A DNA stretch of 62,858 nt, taken from positions 1 through 62,858 of the forward strand of contig NZ_VIUH01000026.1 of NCBI RefSeq assembly GCF_007993865.1, read 5' to 3'. Positions 1-9,030 of the stretch are shown here, piece by piece. Position 1 is the first letter of the stretch. Each line of letters opens with the position of its first letter. The notes beneath the pieces were generated by a model. It was not told where the DNA came from and ran no database searches. It saw only the letters and a list, made by a program, of their open reading frames with translations. The translations under genes were made by a program, and so were the position numbers. The stretch comes from Pseudomonas sp. SJZ079. GTDB lineage: Bacteria > Pseudomonadota > Gammaproteobacteria > Pseudomonadales > Pseudomonadaceae.

Positions 1-91
1 CATGCTTGAGCGCTATCAGCAGCATATTCGGCCGGCTCACTGTATCCAGGAGGCGGTTGGACGCACCATGCAACACGCTATTGGGACATAG
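1..91 (+). CDS. C-terminal end of an unidentified upstream ORF (partial)
   Basis: A reading frame enters from the left edge and stops at TAG 89-91. The visible tail has 29 residues and ends QHAIGT. It is too short to assign a family. It runs in the same direction as the glycosyltransferase that follows after about 117 bases, so it may belong to the same surface-polysaccharide or glycosylation locus. That placement is inference, and the frame could be chance. Confidence 0.35.
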   Translation, partial: MLERYQQHIRPAHCIQEAVGRTMQHAIGT

Positions 92-208
92 CCTTTTTTT
101 TGCGCAAAGGATTGCTCAATCGCGTACACGGTAGAGCGCTCAGCCAGCCGATTCGAACGCAGGGCGTTATACTCGCGCGCCGCCCTCTTCCATCGATCCC
201 ACACCTCC

Positions 209-1498
209 ATGCAGAAAGTCCTGGTTATTGGTTACGTCTGGCCCGAGCCCCGTTCTTCGGCTGCCGGCAGCCGCATGATCGAGCTGCTCGAACTGTTCCG
301 CGCCCAGAACTGGCAGGTCAGCTTCGCCTGCGCCGCGGCGCTGTCGGAGCACCGGGCCGACCTGCGCGAGTTGGGTGTGCCGGAAGTGGCTATCGCGCTG
401 AATTGCGACAGCTTCGATGCCTACGTCGCCGAGTTGCAGCCGGATCTGGTGCTGTTCGACCGCTTCTTCACCGAAGAACAATTCGCCTGGCGGGTCGAGC
501 GCGCCTGCCCGACGGCGCTGCGGGTGCTCGACACCAGCGACCTGCACAGCCTGCGCGAGGCCCGTCAGCAGTTGTTGAAAAGCGCGCAGCAGGCGTGCGC
601 CAGCGAAGCGGAAAAACACCAGTTAACCGCGGTGCAGGCCAGTCCAGAGCAGCTGTTCGCGGCTATGGCCGCCAGTGACAGCGCGCAGCGCGAGATCGCC
701 GCGATCTACCGCAGCGACCTGACGCTGATGATTTCCGAGTTCGAGATGCAACTGTTGCAGGAACAGTTCGGCGTACCCGCCGCGCTGCTGCACCACTGCG
801 CGCTGATGCTGATTCCGCCAAGCACGGCTTGCCTGGAGTTCGAGCAACGCGCGCACTTCATCAGCATCGGCAACTTCCGCCATGCGCCTAACTGGGATGC
901 GGTGCTGTGGTTGAAACATGCGCTGTGGCCGCTGATTCGTCAGCGCCTGCCGCAGGCCCAGCTGCATGTCTACGGCGCCTACCCGCCGCCCAAGGCCACT
1001 GCGCTGCACAACGCCAAGCAAGGCTTTCATGTGCTCGGCTGGGTCGACGATGCACACCGGGTGATGAGCCAGGCGCGGGTCTGCCTGGCGCCGCTGCGCT
1101 TTGGCGCGGGGATCAAAGGCAAGCTGGCCGATGCCATGGCCTGCGGCACGCCGAGCGTGACCACGGCGATCGGCAGCGAGGGCATGTGCGGCGAGCTGCC
1201 CTGGGCCGGCGCTGTGGTCGAAGACCTCGCCGATCTGGCCGACGCGGCAGTAAAGCTGTACCAGGACCGCGAACTCTGGCTGCAGGCGCAGCAACGCGGC
1301 GCGGCGATATTGGCACAGCGTTTCCAGCGCGGCGCACTTGGCGAGGCTTTGATCGCGCGGTTGCAGCGGCTCGCTGCAGAGCGGGAGGCGCATCGCCAGC
1401 AGAATTTCGTCGGCGCCATGCTGCGACACCACCAGCACAAGAGCACGCAGTACATGTCGCAATGGATCGCCGCGAAGAACCAGGTCACTCGGACCTGA
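209..1498 (+). CDS. Glycosyltransferase, GT4/GT1-like
   Basis: A 429-residue cytoplasmic protein with the two-Rossmann-fold layout of GT-B glycosyltransferases. The N-terminus VLVIGYVWPEPRSSAAGSR resembles the acceptor-side start of GT4 enzymes. A C-terminal nucleotide-sugar site is suggested by FGAGIKGKLADAMACGTP (about residues 300-318) and the following IGSEGM, where GT4 enzymes keep their E-x7-E/GTP signature. It should move a sugar from a nucleotide donor to a glycan, lipid or protein. Donor and acceptor cannot be read from the sequence. The ATG at 209 was chosen because the fold begins immediately after it; no strong Shine-Dalgarno is visible. Family assignment is firm, substrate unknown. 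Confidence 0.8.
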   Translation: MQKVLVIGYVWPEPRSSAAGSRMIELLELFRAQNWQVSFACAAALSEHRADLRELGVPEVAIALNCDSFDAYVAELQPDLVLFDRFFTEEQFAWRVERACPTALRVLDTSDLHSLREARQQLLKSAQQACASEAEKHQLTAVQASPEQLFAAMAASDSAQREIAAIYRSDLTLMISEFEMQLLQEQFGVPAALLHHCALMLIPPSTACLEFEQRAHFISIGNFRHAPNWDAVLWLKHALWPLIRQRLPQAQLHVYGAYPPPKATALHNAKQGFHVLGWVDDAHRVMSQARVCLAPLRFGAGIKGKLADAMACGTPSVTTAIGSEGMCGELPWAGAVVEDLADLADAAVKLYQDRELWLQAQQRGAAILAQRFQRGALGEALIARLQRLAAEREAHRQQNFVGAMLRHHQHKSTQYMSQWIAAKNQVTRT

Positions 1499-1875
1499 TT
1501 TCCGGCTGTTAGTGGCACGCCGGTTTTCTTGCGGGTGGCTGTTGAGCTGCTGTGCTGGGTTTCGCTGCGCTCTACGCCAGCCTACGGCTGGGGGCAGTGC
1601 TATCGGCGGAATTTTGCCGATAGCCGGGTCCGATATGGCGAGACTCCGCCAGCTCATGCGAACTGGATCACACCCATTTCTCTGCTATGCAAGGGCTCGG
1701 CCGTCTTCCGGGTCTTGGCATAGGCATTGCGATACAGAGCGGGTGCTGCCCTGAACCTGCACGCGAGCCGATAGTCGCGGATGGCACATTGGCACAGCCA
1801 AGTCACAGCCAGGGATCACGGTGCGGCGAGCGCTCGCACCGTTCGCAAATACCGATAACAAGAAAGGACACCCGC
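1499..1875. other. Intergenic region, 377 bp
   Basis: No convincing gene. It holds a Pseudomonas-type dispersed repeat near 1554-1585 and the leader of the TRAP binding protein, ending in an AAGAAAGGA Shine-Dalgarno just before the ATG at 1876. Short ORFs here have no recognisable product. Confidence 0.6.
1554..1585 (+). repeat. Dispersed GCTGGGTTTCGCTGCGCTC repeat, copy 1
   Basis: The stretch starting GCTGGGTTTCGCTGCGCTC and running into CCAGCCTAC recurs almost exactly at 56316-56346. The outer arms GCTGG and CCAGC can pair, as in REP/ERIC-like extragenic repeats of Pseudomonas. Both copies lie between genes. Confidence 0.6.
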
Positions 1876-2883
1876 ATGTTCAAGTCGATGTTCGCCATGG
1901 CCGCCTGCGCCCTGGCCCTAGCTGCTGCCAGCGCCAACGGAGCCCAGGACCAGGGGCCGATCCTGATCAAGTTTGCCCATGTGGTCGCCGATAACACGCC
2001 CAAGGGCCAGGGCGCCCTGTTGTTCAAACGCCTGGTCGCAGAACGCCTGGCCGGCAAGGTCAAGGTCGAGGTGTATGCCAACTCCTCGCTGTATGGCGAC
2101 GCCGACGAGCTGGAGGCACTGCGCAATGACCAGGTGCAGCTGCTGGCGCCCTCCCTGGCCAAGTTCGGTCAGTACACCAAGCAGTTACAGGTATTCGACC
2201 TGCCATTTCTGTTCGATGACCTGGACGCGGTCAACCGCTTCCAGAAACGCGCCAAAGGTCGCCAACTGCTGCGTTCGATGGAAGCGCAGGACATCGTCGG
2301 CCTGGCCTATTGGCACAACGGCATGAAACAACTGTCGGCGAGCAAGACCCTGTTGATGCCCACCGATGCCGCGGGTTTGAGCTTTCGTATCCAGCCTTCG
2401 CAGGTGCTCGAGGCGCAGTTCCAACAGCTCGGCGCCAAACCGTTGGTGCTGCCGTTCGCCGAGGTGTTCAACGCCCTGCAGAAGGGCCAGGTGCAAGGTG
2501 CGGAGAACCCTTGGTCGAATATCTACAGCAAGAGATTGCACAGCGTGCAGCCCTATATCACCGAGACCAACCACGGCGTACTCGACTACATGCTGGTGAG
2601 CAATCCGCGCTTCTGGTATCGCATCCCCCACAGCATTCGAGTCGAGCTGGAAGGAATCATCGACGAGGTCACCTATGCGGTCAATCGTCAGGCCGAGGCT
2701 GACAATCTGGCCGACCGGCAGCGCATCGAAGCCTCCGGCGTCAGCCAGGTGTTGAGCCTCAACGCAGAGCAGCGCGAGGCCTGGCGCAGCGCCATGCGTC
2801 CGGTATGGCAACGTTTCGAGACCGAGATCGGCGCCGATGTGATGAAAGCCGCACAGACCGTCAATCGCAAACAGCGCAAGTGA
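1876..2883 (+). CDS. TRAP transporter substrate-binding protein, DctP family (orphan)
   Basis: A 335-residue periplasmic solute receptor. A Sec signal peptide (MFKSMFAMAACALALAAAS, likely cleaved near ANGA) precedes a DctP/TAXI-type fold: ILIKFAHVV near the mature N-terminus, then FDLPFLFDD, and the hinge-region GAENPWSNIYS typical of C4-dicarboxylate-type TRAP receptors. The ATG at 1876 has an AAGAAAGGA ribosome site. A longer in-frame start at 1687 lacks a signal peptide and was rejected. No DctQ or DctM genes lie next to it; the TRAP permease genes in the window are 48 kb away and have their own receptor. It may serve a distant permease or a sensor. A convergent c-di-GMP protein follows. 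Confidence 0.9.
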   Translation: MFKSMFAMAACALALAAASANGAQDQGPILIKFAHVVADNTPKGQGALLFKRLVAERLAGKVKVEVYANSSLYGDADELEALRNDQVQLLAPSLAKFGQYTKQLQVFDLPFLFDDLDAVNRFQKRAKGRQLLRSMEAQDIVGLAYWHNGMKQLSASKTLLMPTDAAGLSFRIQPSQVLEAQFQQLGAKPLVLPFAEVFNALQKGQVQGAENPWSNIYSKRLHSVQPYITETNHGVLDYMLVSNPRFWYRIPHSIRVELEGIIDEVTYAVNRQAEADNLADRQRIEASGVSQVLSLNAEQREAWRSAMRPVWQRFETEIGADVMKAAQTVNRKQRK

Positions 2884-2949
2884 TCGGGCCCTGCGCTCAA
2901 GCGCTTGGTTGTAGGCCTATAGGGCACCAGGTGCCGCGCCGCACGCCGC

Positions 2950-2989
2950 GCCTGCCAACCGTCGAGCCTTACCCGGCTGGTTGGCAGGC
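2950..2989. terminator. Hairpin between convergent genes
   Basis: The 11-base arms GCCTGCCAACC (2950-2960) and GGTTGGCAGGC (2979-2989) are perfectly complementary, with a further nested AGCC/GGCT pairing. It sits between the convergent DctP and MHYT genes. No U-tract follows, so termination is inferred from position and stem strength. Confidence 0.5.
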
Positions 2990-3018
2990 CCAGGCACTCG
3001 GCTCCTGCGTGACTTCGC

Positions 3019-5085
3019 CTAGGCGGCGGCTTCGATCGCCTGCATGAATTGCTCCGCCGGTAACGGATGCCCCAGCAGAAAGCCTTGCAGTGAGTTGCAG
3101 CCCAGATCGGTCAGGAAGACTTGCTGCTGACGCGTTTCCACGCCCTCGGCGACGATCCGCAGGTTCAACGCCTGGCCGAGGGCGACGATCGCGGTAATGA
3201 TCGCGGCGTCATCGCCATCGTGGACCAGGTCACGCACGAAGCCCCGGTCTATTTTCAGCTCGTTGGCCGGCAAGCGCTTGAGGTAGAGCAGGCTCGAATA
3301 GCCGGTGCCAAAGTCGTCGATGGACAAGTCGACGCCCATTTCCGCCAGCTGCTTGAGCACCTGCAGGCTGGCGTCGGCATCGCTCATGGCCGTGGTCTCG
3401 GTGATTTCCAGGGTCAGGCAATTGGCCGGCAGCTGATGTTGCGCCAGGGCGTTGGCGACACTCTCGACCAATCCGGCATGACAGAACTGCAAGGCCGAGA
3501 GATTGACCGCCACCCGCCAGTCACGAAATCCCTGCTCATACCATTGGCGCATCTGCCGGCAGGCTTGATGCAGGACCCAGTCGCCGATGGCGATGATCAA
3601 CCCGGTTTTCTCGGCCAGAGCGATAAACTCGCTGGGCGGCACCAGTCCACGTTCGGGGTGCTGCCAACGCAACAGGGCTTCGGCGCCGACCGGACGGCCG
3701 TTAACGGCGTCGAACTTGGGTTGGTAATGCAGGCAAAACTCTTCGCGTTCCAAACCCAGGCGCAGGTCGTTGAGCAACTGCAGTTGATTGCGTGCATTGG
3801 TATTCATCGATGCTTCGAAGAAGCTGTAACCGTTTTTGCCAGCGCCTTTGGCGTGATACATGGCGGCGTCGGCATTCATCAGCAGTTCCTGCTGGTTCGC
3901 CCCATCGCCTGGGTACAAGGCGATGCCGACGCTGGTCGACACGCGCAGCTCGTGCTCGCCGACCTGAAAGGGTTGGCTAAGCAGATTGACGATCTGCTCG
4001 GCGACATTCACCGCATCGTTCGGCTCGCGCAATTCGGCCAGCAGCACGAACTCATCACCGCCAACCCGTGCCAGGGTGTCCTGGGCGCGCAAACGCTCGC
4101 GCAAACGCAGGCCAACCTCGTGCAGCAACTGATCACCGATGTGGTGACCGTAAGCGTCATTGACCGGCTTGAAGCCATCCAGATCCATGAACATCAGCGC
4201 AAAGTGGCCACCACTGCGCGCCATCTTGTGGATGCTCTGCTGGATGCGGTCTTCCAACAACAGACGATTGGGCAGTTTGGTCAGGCTGTCATGCAGCGCC
4301 AGTTCAGTCAGCTCCTGATTGGCCTCGGCCAGTGAGCAGCTCAACGCGGCGGTGCGTTGTTCGAGACGCGCGTCGAGCACCGAGGTCAGCAAGGCAATCG
4401 TCAGTACGGCCAAGGTCACGACAATAATCAAGCTGGCCAGCCAGGCGCTGTCCAGACCGCTATTGGCGGCGGCGCAAAAGCTGTCGAGTGGAAAGTTCGC
4501 CGCGGCCATGCCGGTGTAGTGCATGCCGACAATGGCCAGCCCCATGATCACGGCCGCGCCGGCGCGCAGAAGGCGTATATAGGGCGAGTGCTGGCGCAAG
4601 CGAAAGGCGATCCACAGGGCCGCCGCCGAAGCCGCCACGGCGATCGACAACGACAGGCCAAACAGCAGCGGGTCGTACTCGATACCCGGTTGCAGCAACA
4701 AGGCGTGCATGCCGAGGTAATGCATGGTGCTGATCCCGGCGCCCATCGCCAGTGCGCCAAGCAGCCAGTGCCACAGGGGCATCTGCGCCTGGCTGACCAG
4801 CCACAGGGCAAAGCCCGAGGCGAGCATGGCTACCGCCAGGGACAGCAGGGTAATGCTCAGGTCATAGCCCAAGGGGATGGGCAGGCTGAACGCCAGCATG
4901 CCGATAAAGTGCATCGACCAGATTCCGATCCCCATCGACACCGCGCCACCGCAGATCCACAGCGGTACGGCTGGGCCCGTGGCGGTGCTGACACGTCCGG
5001 CCAGGTCGAGCGCGGTATAGGACGCCAGAATAGCCACAGCCAGGGAAATCAGTACCAGGACGAGGTCGTAGCTAGCGGTCAGCAT
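3019..5085 (-). CDS. MHYT-GGDEF-EAL membrane c-di-GMP protein
   Basis: 688 residues. The N-terminal part (about 1-240) has seven hydrophobic segments with three MHYT motifs, MHFIGM, MHYLGM and MHYTGM. This sensor is thought to bind copper and respond to O2, CO or NO. A GGDEF domain follows (about 265-430) with intact GGDEF and an RAQD inhibitory I-site five residues upstream. The EAL domain (about 440-688) keeps EALLRW, NLSAL, EITET, DDFGTGYSS, LKIDR, AEGVE and LQG, so both cyclase and phosphodiesterase activities look possible. The layout matches the MHYT-GGDEF-EAL proteins of the MucR/NbdA type. It is a single gene convergent with the orphan DctP gene. Which activity dominates cannot be told. 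Confidence 0.92.
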   Translation of the reverse strand: MLTASYDLVLVLISLAVAILASYTALDLAGRVSTATGPAVPLWICGGAVSMGIGIWSMHFIGMLAFSLPIPLGYDLSITLLSLAVAMLASGFALWLVSQAQMPLWHWLLGALAMGAGISTMHYLGMHALLLQPGIEYDPLLFGLSLSIAVAASAAALWIAFRLRQHSPYIRLLRAGAAVIMGLAIVGMHYTGMAAANFPLDSFCAAANSGLDSAWLASLIIVVTLAVLTIALLTSVLDARLEQRTAALSCSLAEANQELTELALHDSLTKLPNRLLLEDRIQQSIHKMARSGGHFALMFMDLDGFKPVNDAYGHHIGDQLLHEVGLRLRERLRAQDTLARVGGDEFVLLAELREPNDAVNVAEQIVNLLSQPFQVGEHELRVSTSVGIALYPGDGANQQELLMNADAAMYHAKGAGKNGYSFFEASMNTNARNQLQLLNDLRLGLEREEFCLHYQPKFDAVNGRPVGAEALLRWQHPERGLVPPSEFIALAEKTGLIIAIGDWVLHQACRQMRQWYEQGFRDWRVAVNLSALQFCHAGLVESVANALAQHQLPANCLTLEITETTAMSDADASLQVLKQLAEMGVDLSIDDFGTGYSSLLYLKRLPANELKIDRGFVRDLVHDGDDAAIITAIVALGQALNLRIVAEGVETRQQQVFLTDLGCNSLQGFLLGHPLPAEQFMQAIEAAA

Positions 5086-5464
5086 TGCAAGTCTCTACAG
5101 CGCTCTGATGAGCAAATGGGCGCCCTTTGCAGGCGCCCGGCATTCTAACGATTACTCATCGCCATCACCACGCCAGCGCGGCAGCCACTCGTCCGCTGCA
5201 CAACGGTGCGAGCAGGTCGCCCTGCTGCGGTCGCGTTTGGCGCTGGACGACGATTAGCGTTAAGCCTGAGTAGGATTGCCCGATATGAGCCTGAGGCTCT
5301 GGCTGATCGGTTGCGCGCTCGACTAAGCTGAATAAGAGTCTGCTGAATCGTCTCAACATTCAGCCAGTACCTCCCCGCTGCGCTAGAGGACAACCGGCGC
5401 GGCTGGTTCGACAGTGCTGCGTTGCGCCGGCCTACGGAGCATCCCCTCCCGAAGGAGTCCTGCC
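5086..5464. other. Intergenic region between divergent genes, 379 bp
   Basis: It separates the divergent MHYT and PRPP-synthetase-like genes and should hold both promoters. A hairpin with arms GGGCGCC (5118-5124) and GGCGCCC (5132-5138) lies in the leader of the minus-strand gene. Before 5465 there is a degenerate relative of the GCTGGGT repeat and a strong GAAGGAG ribosome site. I see no coding potential. Confidence 0.5.
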
Positions 5465-6442
5465 ATGAACCCAGAGTATCCCCTGCTGTTTGCCTTGCGC
5501 GGCAACCAGGACTATGCCGCCCGCGTGGCGCAGCGACTCGGTTGCCAACTGGCTGCGCATGAGGAACATGTGTTCGAGGATGGCGAGCACAAGAGCCGCG
5601 CGCTGGAACCGCTCAACGGTCGTCAGGCGGTTGTCTTTCACGGGCTCTACGACGACACCGAGTACAGCGTCCACGACAAGCTCTGTCGCCTGATGTTCTT
5701 CTGCGCCGCGCTGAAGGATGCCGGAGCCCGCCGCGTGCAGGTGATCGCCCCCTACCTGTGCTATGCGCGCAAGGAACGCCGCACCGAGTTCCAGGACCCG
5801 ATCATCAGCCGCTACGTCGCCACCCTGCTCGAAGCCAGCGGGGTCGACCGGCTGCTGAGCCTGGAGGTGCATAACGTGGCCGCCTTCGACAATGCCTTCC
5901 GCATTGCCACCCAGCACCTGCACAGCGCCGAGCTGTTCGCCGAGCACTTTGCCGGTTTGATCGGCGACGCCGAGGTGGTGGCGGTCTCCCCCGACACCGG
6001 CGGGGCCAAGCGCGCCGAGCAATTTCGCCAGGCCCTCGAACGCCGTCTGGGACGACCCGTGAGTGGCGCCATCGTGGAAAAGTACCGCAACAACGAAGTG
6101 CTCAGTGGCACGCGGTTGAGCGGCGAGGTGCAGGGTAAGACCGCGATCATCTTCGACGACATGATCAGTACCGGCGCCACCCTGCTGCACGCCGGTCACG
6201 CCTGCCAGGCCGCCGGCGCCACGCGAGTCTTCGCCGCAGCGGCACATGGCCTGTTCACCGGTGGCAGCGAACTGCTCGACAGCCCACTGTTCGAACGCCT
6301 GGCGATCTGCGACAGCGTGCCGCCGTTTCGTCTCGATCCCAGTCTGGCGGCACAACGCCTGGACATCCTCGATACCACCGCGCTGGTGGCGGCGCTGTTA
6401 GCCGAGGAATACGGCTTGGTGGCCAGCGAGAGCCGACCATGA
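5465..6442 (+). CDS. Ribose-phosphate pyrophosphokinase-like protein
   Basis: 325 residues of the PRPP-synthetase family, which makes PRPP from ribose 5-phosphate and ATP. Visible family features are YARKERR followed by EFQDPIISRYVATLLEASG (the flexible catalytic region), LEVHN, VSPDTGGAKRAEQF, and the PRPP loop IIFDDMISTGAT near residue 235. It is more divergent than housekeeping PrsA: the usual KRR and NTSEVMN segments are replaced by KYRNNEVLSGT. It is therefore probably an accessory paralogue. The ATG at 5465 follows GAAGGAGTCCTGCC. It is the first gene of a plus-strand pair and faces a minus-strand phosphoribosyltransferase/hydrolase pair. Such divergent copies often sit beside a thymidine phosphorylase, but none is here. 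Confidence 0.82.
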   Translation: MNPEYPLLFALRGNQDYAARVAQRLGCQLAAHEEHVFEDGEHKSRALEPLNGRQAVVFHGLYDDTEYSVHDKLCRLMFFCAALKDAGARRVQVIAPYLCYARKERRTEFQDPIISRYVATLLEASGVDRLLSLEVHNVAAFDNAFRIATQHLHSAELFAEHFAGLIGDAEVVAVSPDTGGAKRAEQFRQALERRLGRPVSGAIVEKYRNNEVLSGTRLSGEVQGKTAIIFDDMISTGATLLHAGHACQAAGATRVFAAAAHGLFTGGSELLDSPLFERLAICDSVPPFRLDPSLAAQRLDILDTTALVAALLAEEYGLVASESRP

Positions 6443-6487
6443 CCAGCGCCCGGCTCGAGTAGCTGCCGGCGGGAGCACGAGGCAAGC

Positions 6488-7603
6488 ATGCACAGCGCCA
6501 GCTACACGGTGTTTCTCGGCGGCGACCTGATGACGGCCCGCGGTGTCGATCAGATCCTGCCGTTTCCGGGCAATCCGCGCCTCTACGAAGCGTGGGTCAA
6601 GGATGCCGACGACTATGTGCGCCTGGCCGAGCGGCGCAACGGACCGATCTCGCGACCGGTGGATTTTTCCTATATCTGGGGCGTGGCACTGCCGGCATTG
6701 GAGCGCCGCCACGTGGCACTGCGTCTGGTCAATCTGGAGACCGCCGTGACCCGGCGCGGCCAGCCGCAGCCGAAGGGCATCAACTACCGGATGAATCCGG
6801 CCAACCTGCCCCTGCTCGAAGCAGCCGGCATCGACTGCTGCGTGCTGGCCAACAACCATGTACTGGACTGGGGCGAACAGGGTTTGATCGATACCCTGCA
6901 CAGCCTGGACAACCTGGGTCTACAACACGCCGGCGCCGGGCTAAACCTGACAGCTGCCGAAGCCCCGGCGGTGCTGCCCCTGGCCAATGACCGACGCCTG
7001 CTGCTGTTCGCCTGGGCCACCCCGGATTGCGGGGTGCCGCCAGATTGGGCGGCCAGCGAGCGACAAGCGGGCGTCGCGCGCCTGGACGATCTCACGGCGC
7101 ACAGCCTGCAGCGGGTCTCAGCGTGCATCGCCGCGGCGAAACACTCCGGCGATGTGGCTGTCGTTTCCCTGCACTGGGGCGGCAACTGGGGCTTCGCCGT
7201 CGCGCCGGAGCAGGTGCGCTTCGCCCACGGTTTGATCGACCAGGCCGGGGTGGATGTGCTGTACGGCCATTCCTCGCACCACATCAAGGCGCTCGAGGTG
7301 TACCGCCAGCGTCTGATTCTCTACGGTTGCGGCGATCTGCTCGACGATTACGAAGGCATCGACAGCCACGCACGCTATCGCGCCGACCTGGGGCTGTTGT
7401 ATTTCGCCGAGCTGGCCGCCGACGGCCGCCTGTTGGCCCTGGAGATGCTGCCCACCCAGCAGCGGCGGTTGAGCATCCAGCCTGCCGAAGGATCAGACCG
7501 GCAATGGCTGCACGACAGCCTGCTGCGCCAGTGCGCCGCTTTTGGCTGCAGCCTGCGACCTGGCAGCGGCGGGAGCTTCAGCCTGGTTTGGCCGAGTGAA
7601 TAG
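6488..7603 (+). CDS. CapA-family phosphoesterase-like protein
   Basis: 371 residues of the PGA_cap/CapA family, whose fold is a calcineurin-like metallophosphatase. Metal-site motifs are visible: FLGGDLMTARGVD at the N-terminus, LETAVTRRG, LANNHVLDWGEQGL (about residue 118), SLHWGGNWG (about 225) and YGHSSHHIKALEVY (about 258). Family members are tied to poly-gamma-glutamate capsule synthesis, but many are of unknown function and no capB/capC genes are nearby. No signal peptide is seen, so a cytoplasmic site is likely. It starts 45 bases after the PRPP-synthetase-like gene and is probably cotranscribed, suggesting a phosphoester or nucleotide-related role. That role is inference. Confidence 0.8.
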   Translation: MHSASYTVFLGGDLMTARGVDQILPFPGNPRLYEAWVKDADDYVRLAERRNGPISRPVDFSYIWGVALPALERRHVALRLVNLETAVTRRGQPQPKGINYRMNPANLPLLEAAGIDCCVLANNHVLDWGEQGLIDTLHSLDNLGLQHAGAGLNLTAAEAPAVLPLANDRRLLLFAWATPDCGVPPDWAASERQAGVARLDDLTAHSLQRVSACIAAAKHSGDVAVVSLHWGGNWGFAVAPEQVRFAHGLIDQAGVDVLYGHSSHHIKALEVYRQRLILYGCGDLLDDYEGIDSHARYRADLGLLYFAELAADGRLLALEMLPTQQRRLSIQPAEGSDRQWLHDSLLRQCAAFGCSLRPGSGGSFSLVWPSE

Positions 7604-7663
7604 AATCAAGAGCAGAGCTTGGGTATCGCGCTGCTGCGTCAGAATGCGCAGTGCTGGCGGCGA

Positions 7664-8326
7664 TTACCGCGAAGCGCCCAGGTAACGCTCGAACCAGTCG
7701 CCAGCTTCCCGAGCCACCTCCTCCAAGGTTCCGGGCTCTGCGAACAGGTGGCTCGCCCCGGGTATCACCGCCAGCCGCTGGGTACAGCGCAGTTGTTCGC
7801 TGGTCTGACGATTCAGTTGCAGCACCAGGGAGTCCTCGCCGCCGACTATCAACAGCGTCGGCGCCAGCACCTCGCTCAGCGCGGCACCGGCGAGGTCGCT
7901 ACGGCCGCCGCGACTGACCAGCGCCTGCACCCGCTGGTTACGTTGCGCCGCTGCAATCAACGCCGCGGCGGCGCCGGTGCTGGCGCCGAACAAACCGAGG
8001 CGCAGGTGCCGCAAGTCGCTGTCGGCGGCGAGCCAGTCAATCACCCCGAGCAGGCGCCTGCTCAGCAGCGGAATGTCGAAGCGTAGCGCTCGGCTGACCT
8101 GGTCCAGGCGTTGTTCCACCTCGGTCAACAGGTCGAACAGCAAGGTGGCCAGCCCGCGTCCGTTGAAATACAGCGCCACCTGCCGATTGCGTGGGCTGAG
8201 CCGGCTGCTGCCACTGCCATGCACGAACACCACCAACCCCGTCGCGGTTTCGGGCAGCAGCAAGTCGGCAGCCAACTGCACATCGCTCAGGGTCAGGTTC
8301 AATAAGCGTCGGACGGGCGTTTGCAT
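7664..8326 (-). CDS. Dienelactone-hydrolase-like alpha/beta hydrolase
   Basis: 220 residues of the alpha/beta-hydrolase fold. An oxyanion-region VFVHGSGSS lies near residue 36. The nucleophile serine is in GASTG (about 119), the acid is probably the Asp of GGEDSLV, and the histidine is in GASHLF near the C-terminus. The ATG at 8326 was chosen over an upstream start because CGGAGAC lies eight to nine bases before it and the upstream residues are non-conserved. It lies 20 bases after the phosphoribosyltransferase gene and should share its transcript. Pairs of this kind, sometimes fused, recur in other bacteria, so a joint role is likely though unknown. Confidence 0.82.
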   Translation of the reverse strand: MQTPVRRLLNLTLSDVQLAADLLLPETATGLVVFVHGSGSSRLSPRNRQVALYFNGRGLATLLFDLLTEVEQRLDQVSRALRFDIPLLSRRLLGVIDWLAADSDLRHLRLGLFGASTGAAAALIAAAQRNQRVQALVSRGGRSDLAGAALSEVLAPTLLIVGGEDSLVLQLNRQTSEQLRCTQRLAVIPGASHLFAEPGTLEEVAREAGDWFERYLGASR

Positions 8327-8346
8327 GGACGGGTGTCTCCGGCGCA

Positions 8347-9030
8347 TCAGCTGACTGATTCGCAGGGGCGCTGCCAGGCACGCTGCAACAGGTCGAGCAC
8401 TTCACGGTCCGAGGTCTGGTCGAAATCCAGGTACCAGCGACCGATCGCCATCAGCATCTCGGGCATCAACGGGCAGACCACTTCGTCGACCTGATTGCGC
8501 AGCAGTTGCACGCTGTCAGGCGCCGCCACCGGCACCGCGACCACGATGCTTGCCGGACGCTGCTGACGTGCCGCGCGGATCGCCGCCTGCATGGTGGCGC
8601 CGGTGGCCACGCCATCGTCGACCAGGATCACCTGCTGGTCACACAGCACCGGCGCCGGCCGTTCGCCGCGATAAGCGCGATCACGGCGCTGCAGCTCCTC
8701 GGTTTCCCGCGCGGCCACCGCATCGATGCTGGCCTGGTCGATGCGTGCGTAGTGCAGCACGTCGTGGTTGATCACCCGCACCCCGCCACTGGCGATGGCG
8801 CCCATGGCCAGCTCCGCATGGCCGGGGACGCCGAGCTTGCGTACCAGCATCAGATCCAGGCGCACGTCCAAGGCACTGGCGATCTGGTAAGCCACAGGTA
8901 CCCCACCGCGTGGCAGGGCCAGTACGATCACGTCGGGGCATTGTCGATACGCCAGCAGTAGCTGCGCCAGGCATTCGCCCGCGGCCGCCCTGTCGCGAAT
9001 GGGAATATGCAGAGGAGCATCTGGAGTCAT
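8347..9030 (-). CDS. Phosphoribosyltransferase
   Basis: 227 residues of the type I PRTase fold. The PRPP loop is VILVDDGVATGATM (about residues 134-147), and LALPRGGVPVAYQIA near residue 37 is the second family signature. These enzymes join PRPP to a base or release it. The base cannot be predicted, and similar proteins are annotated only as predicted phosphoribosyltransferases. It is the first gene of a minus-strand pair with an alpha/beta hydrolase. It lies in the same 4-kb cluster as a PRPP-synthetase-like enzyme, so PRPP supply and use may be linked. Confidence 0.85.
   Translation of the reverse strand: MTPDAPLHIPIRDRAAAGECLAQLLLAYRQCPDVIVLALPRGGVPVAYQIASALDVRLDLMLVRKLGVPGHAELAMGAIASGGVRVINHDVLHYARIDQASIDAVAARETEELQRRDRAYRGERPAPVLCDQQVILVDDGVATGATMQAAIRAARQQRPASIVVAVPVAAPDSVQLLRNQVDEVVCPLMPEMLMAIGRWYLDFDQTSDREVLDLLQRAWQRPCESVS

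Noticed and set aside
100..678. 192-residue frame overlapping the glycosyltransferase
   Set aside because: Out-of-frame shadow of the GT-B enzyme; Arg-rich and without motifs.
5145..5393. 82-residue frame upstream of the MHYT gene
   Set aside because: Arg/Ala-rich, no ribosome site, located in a divergent promoter region.
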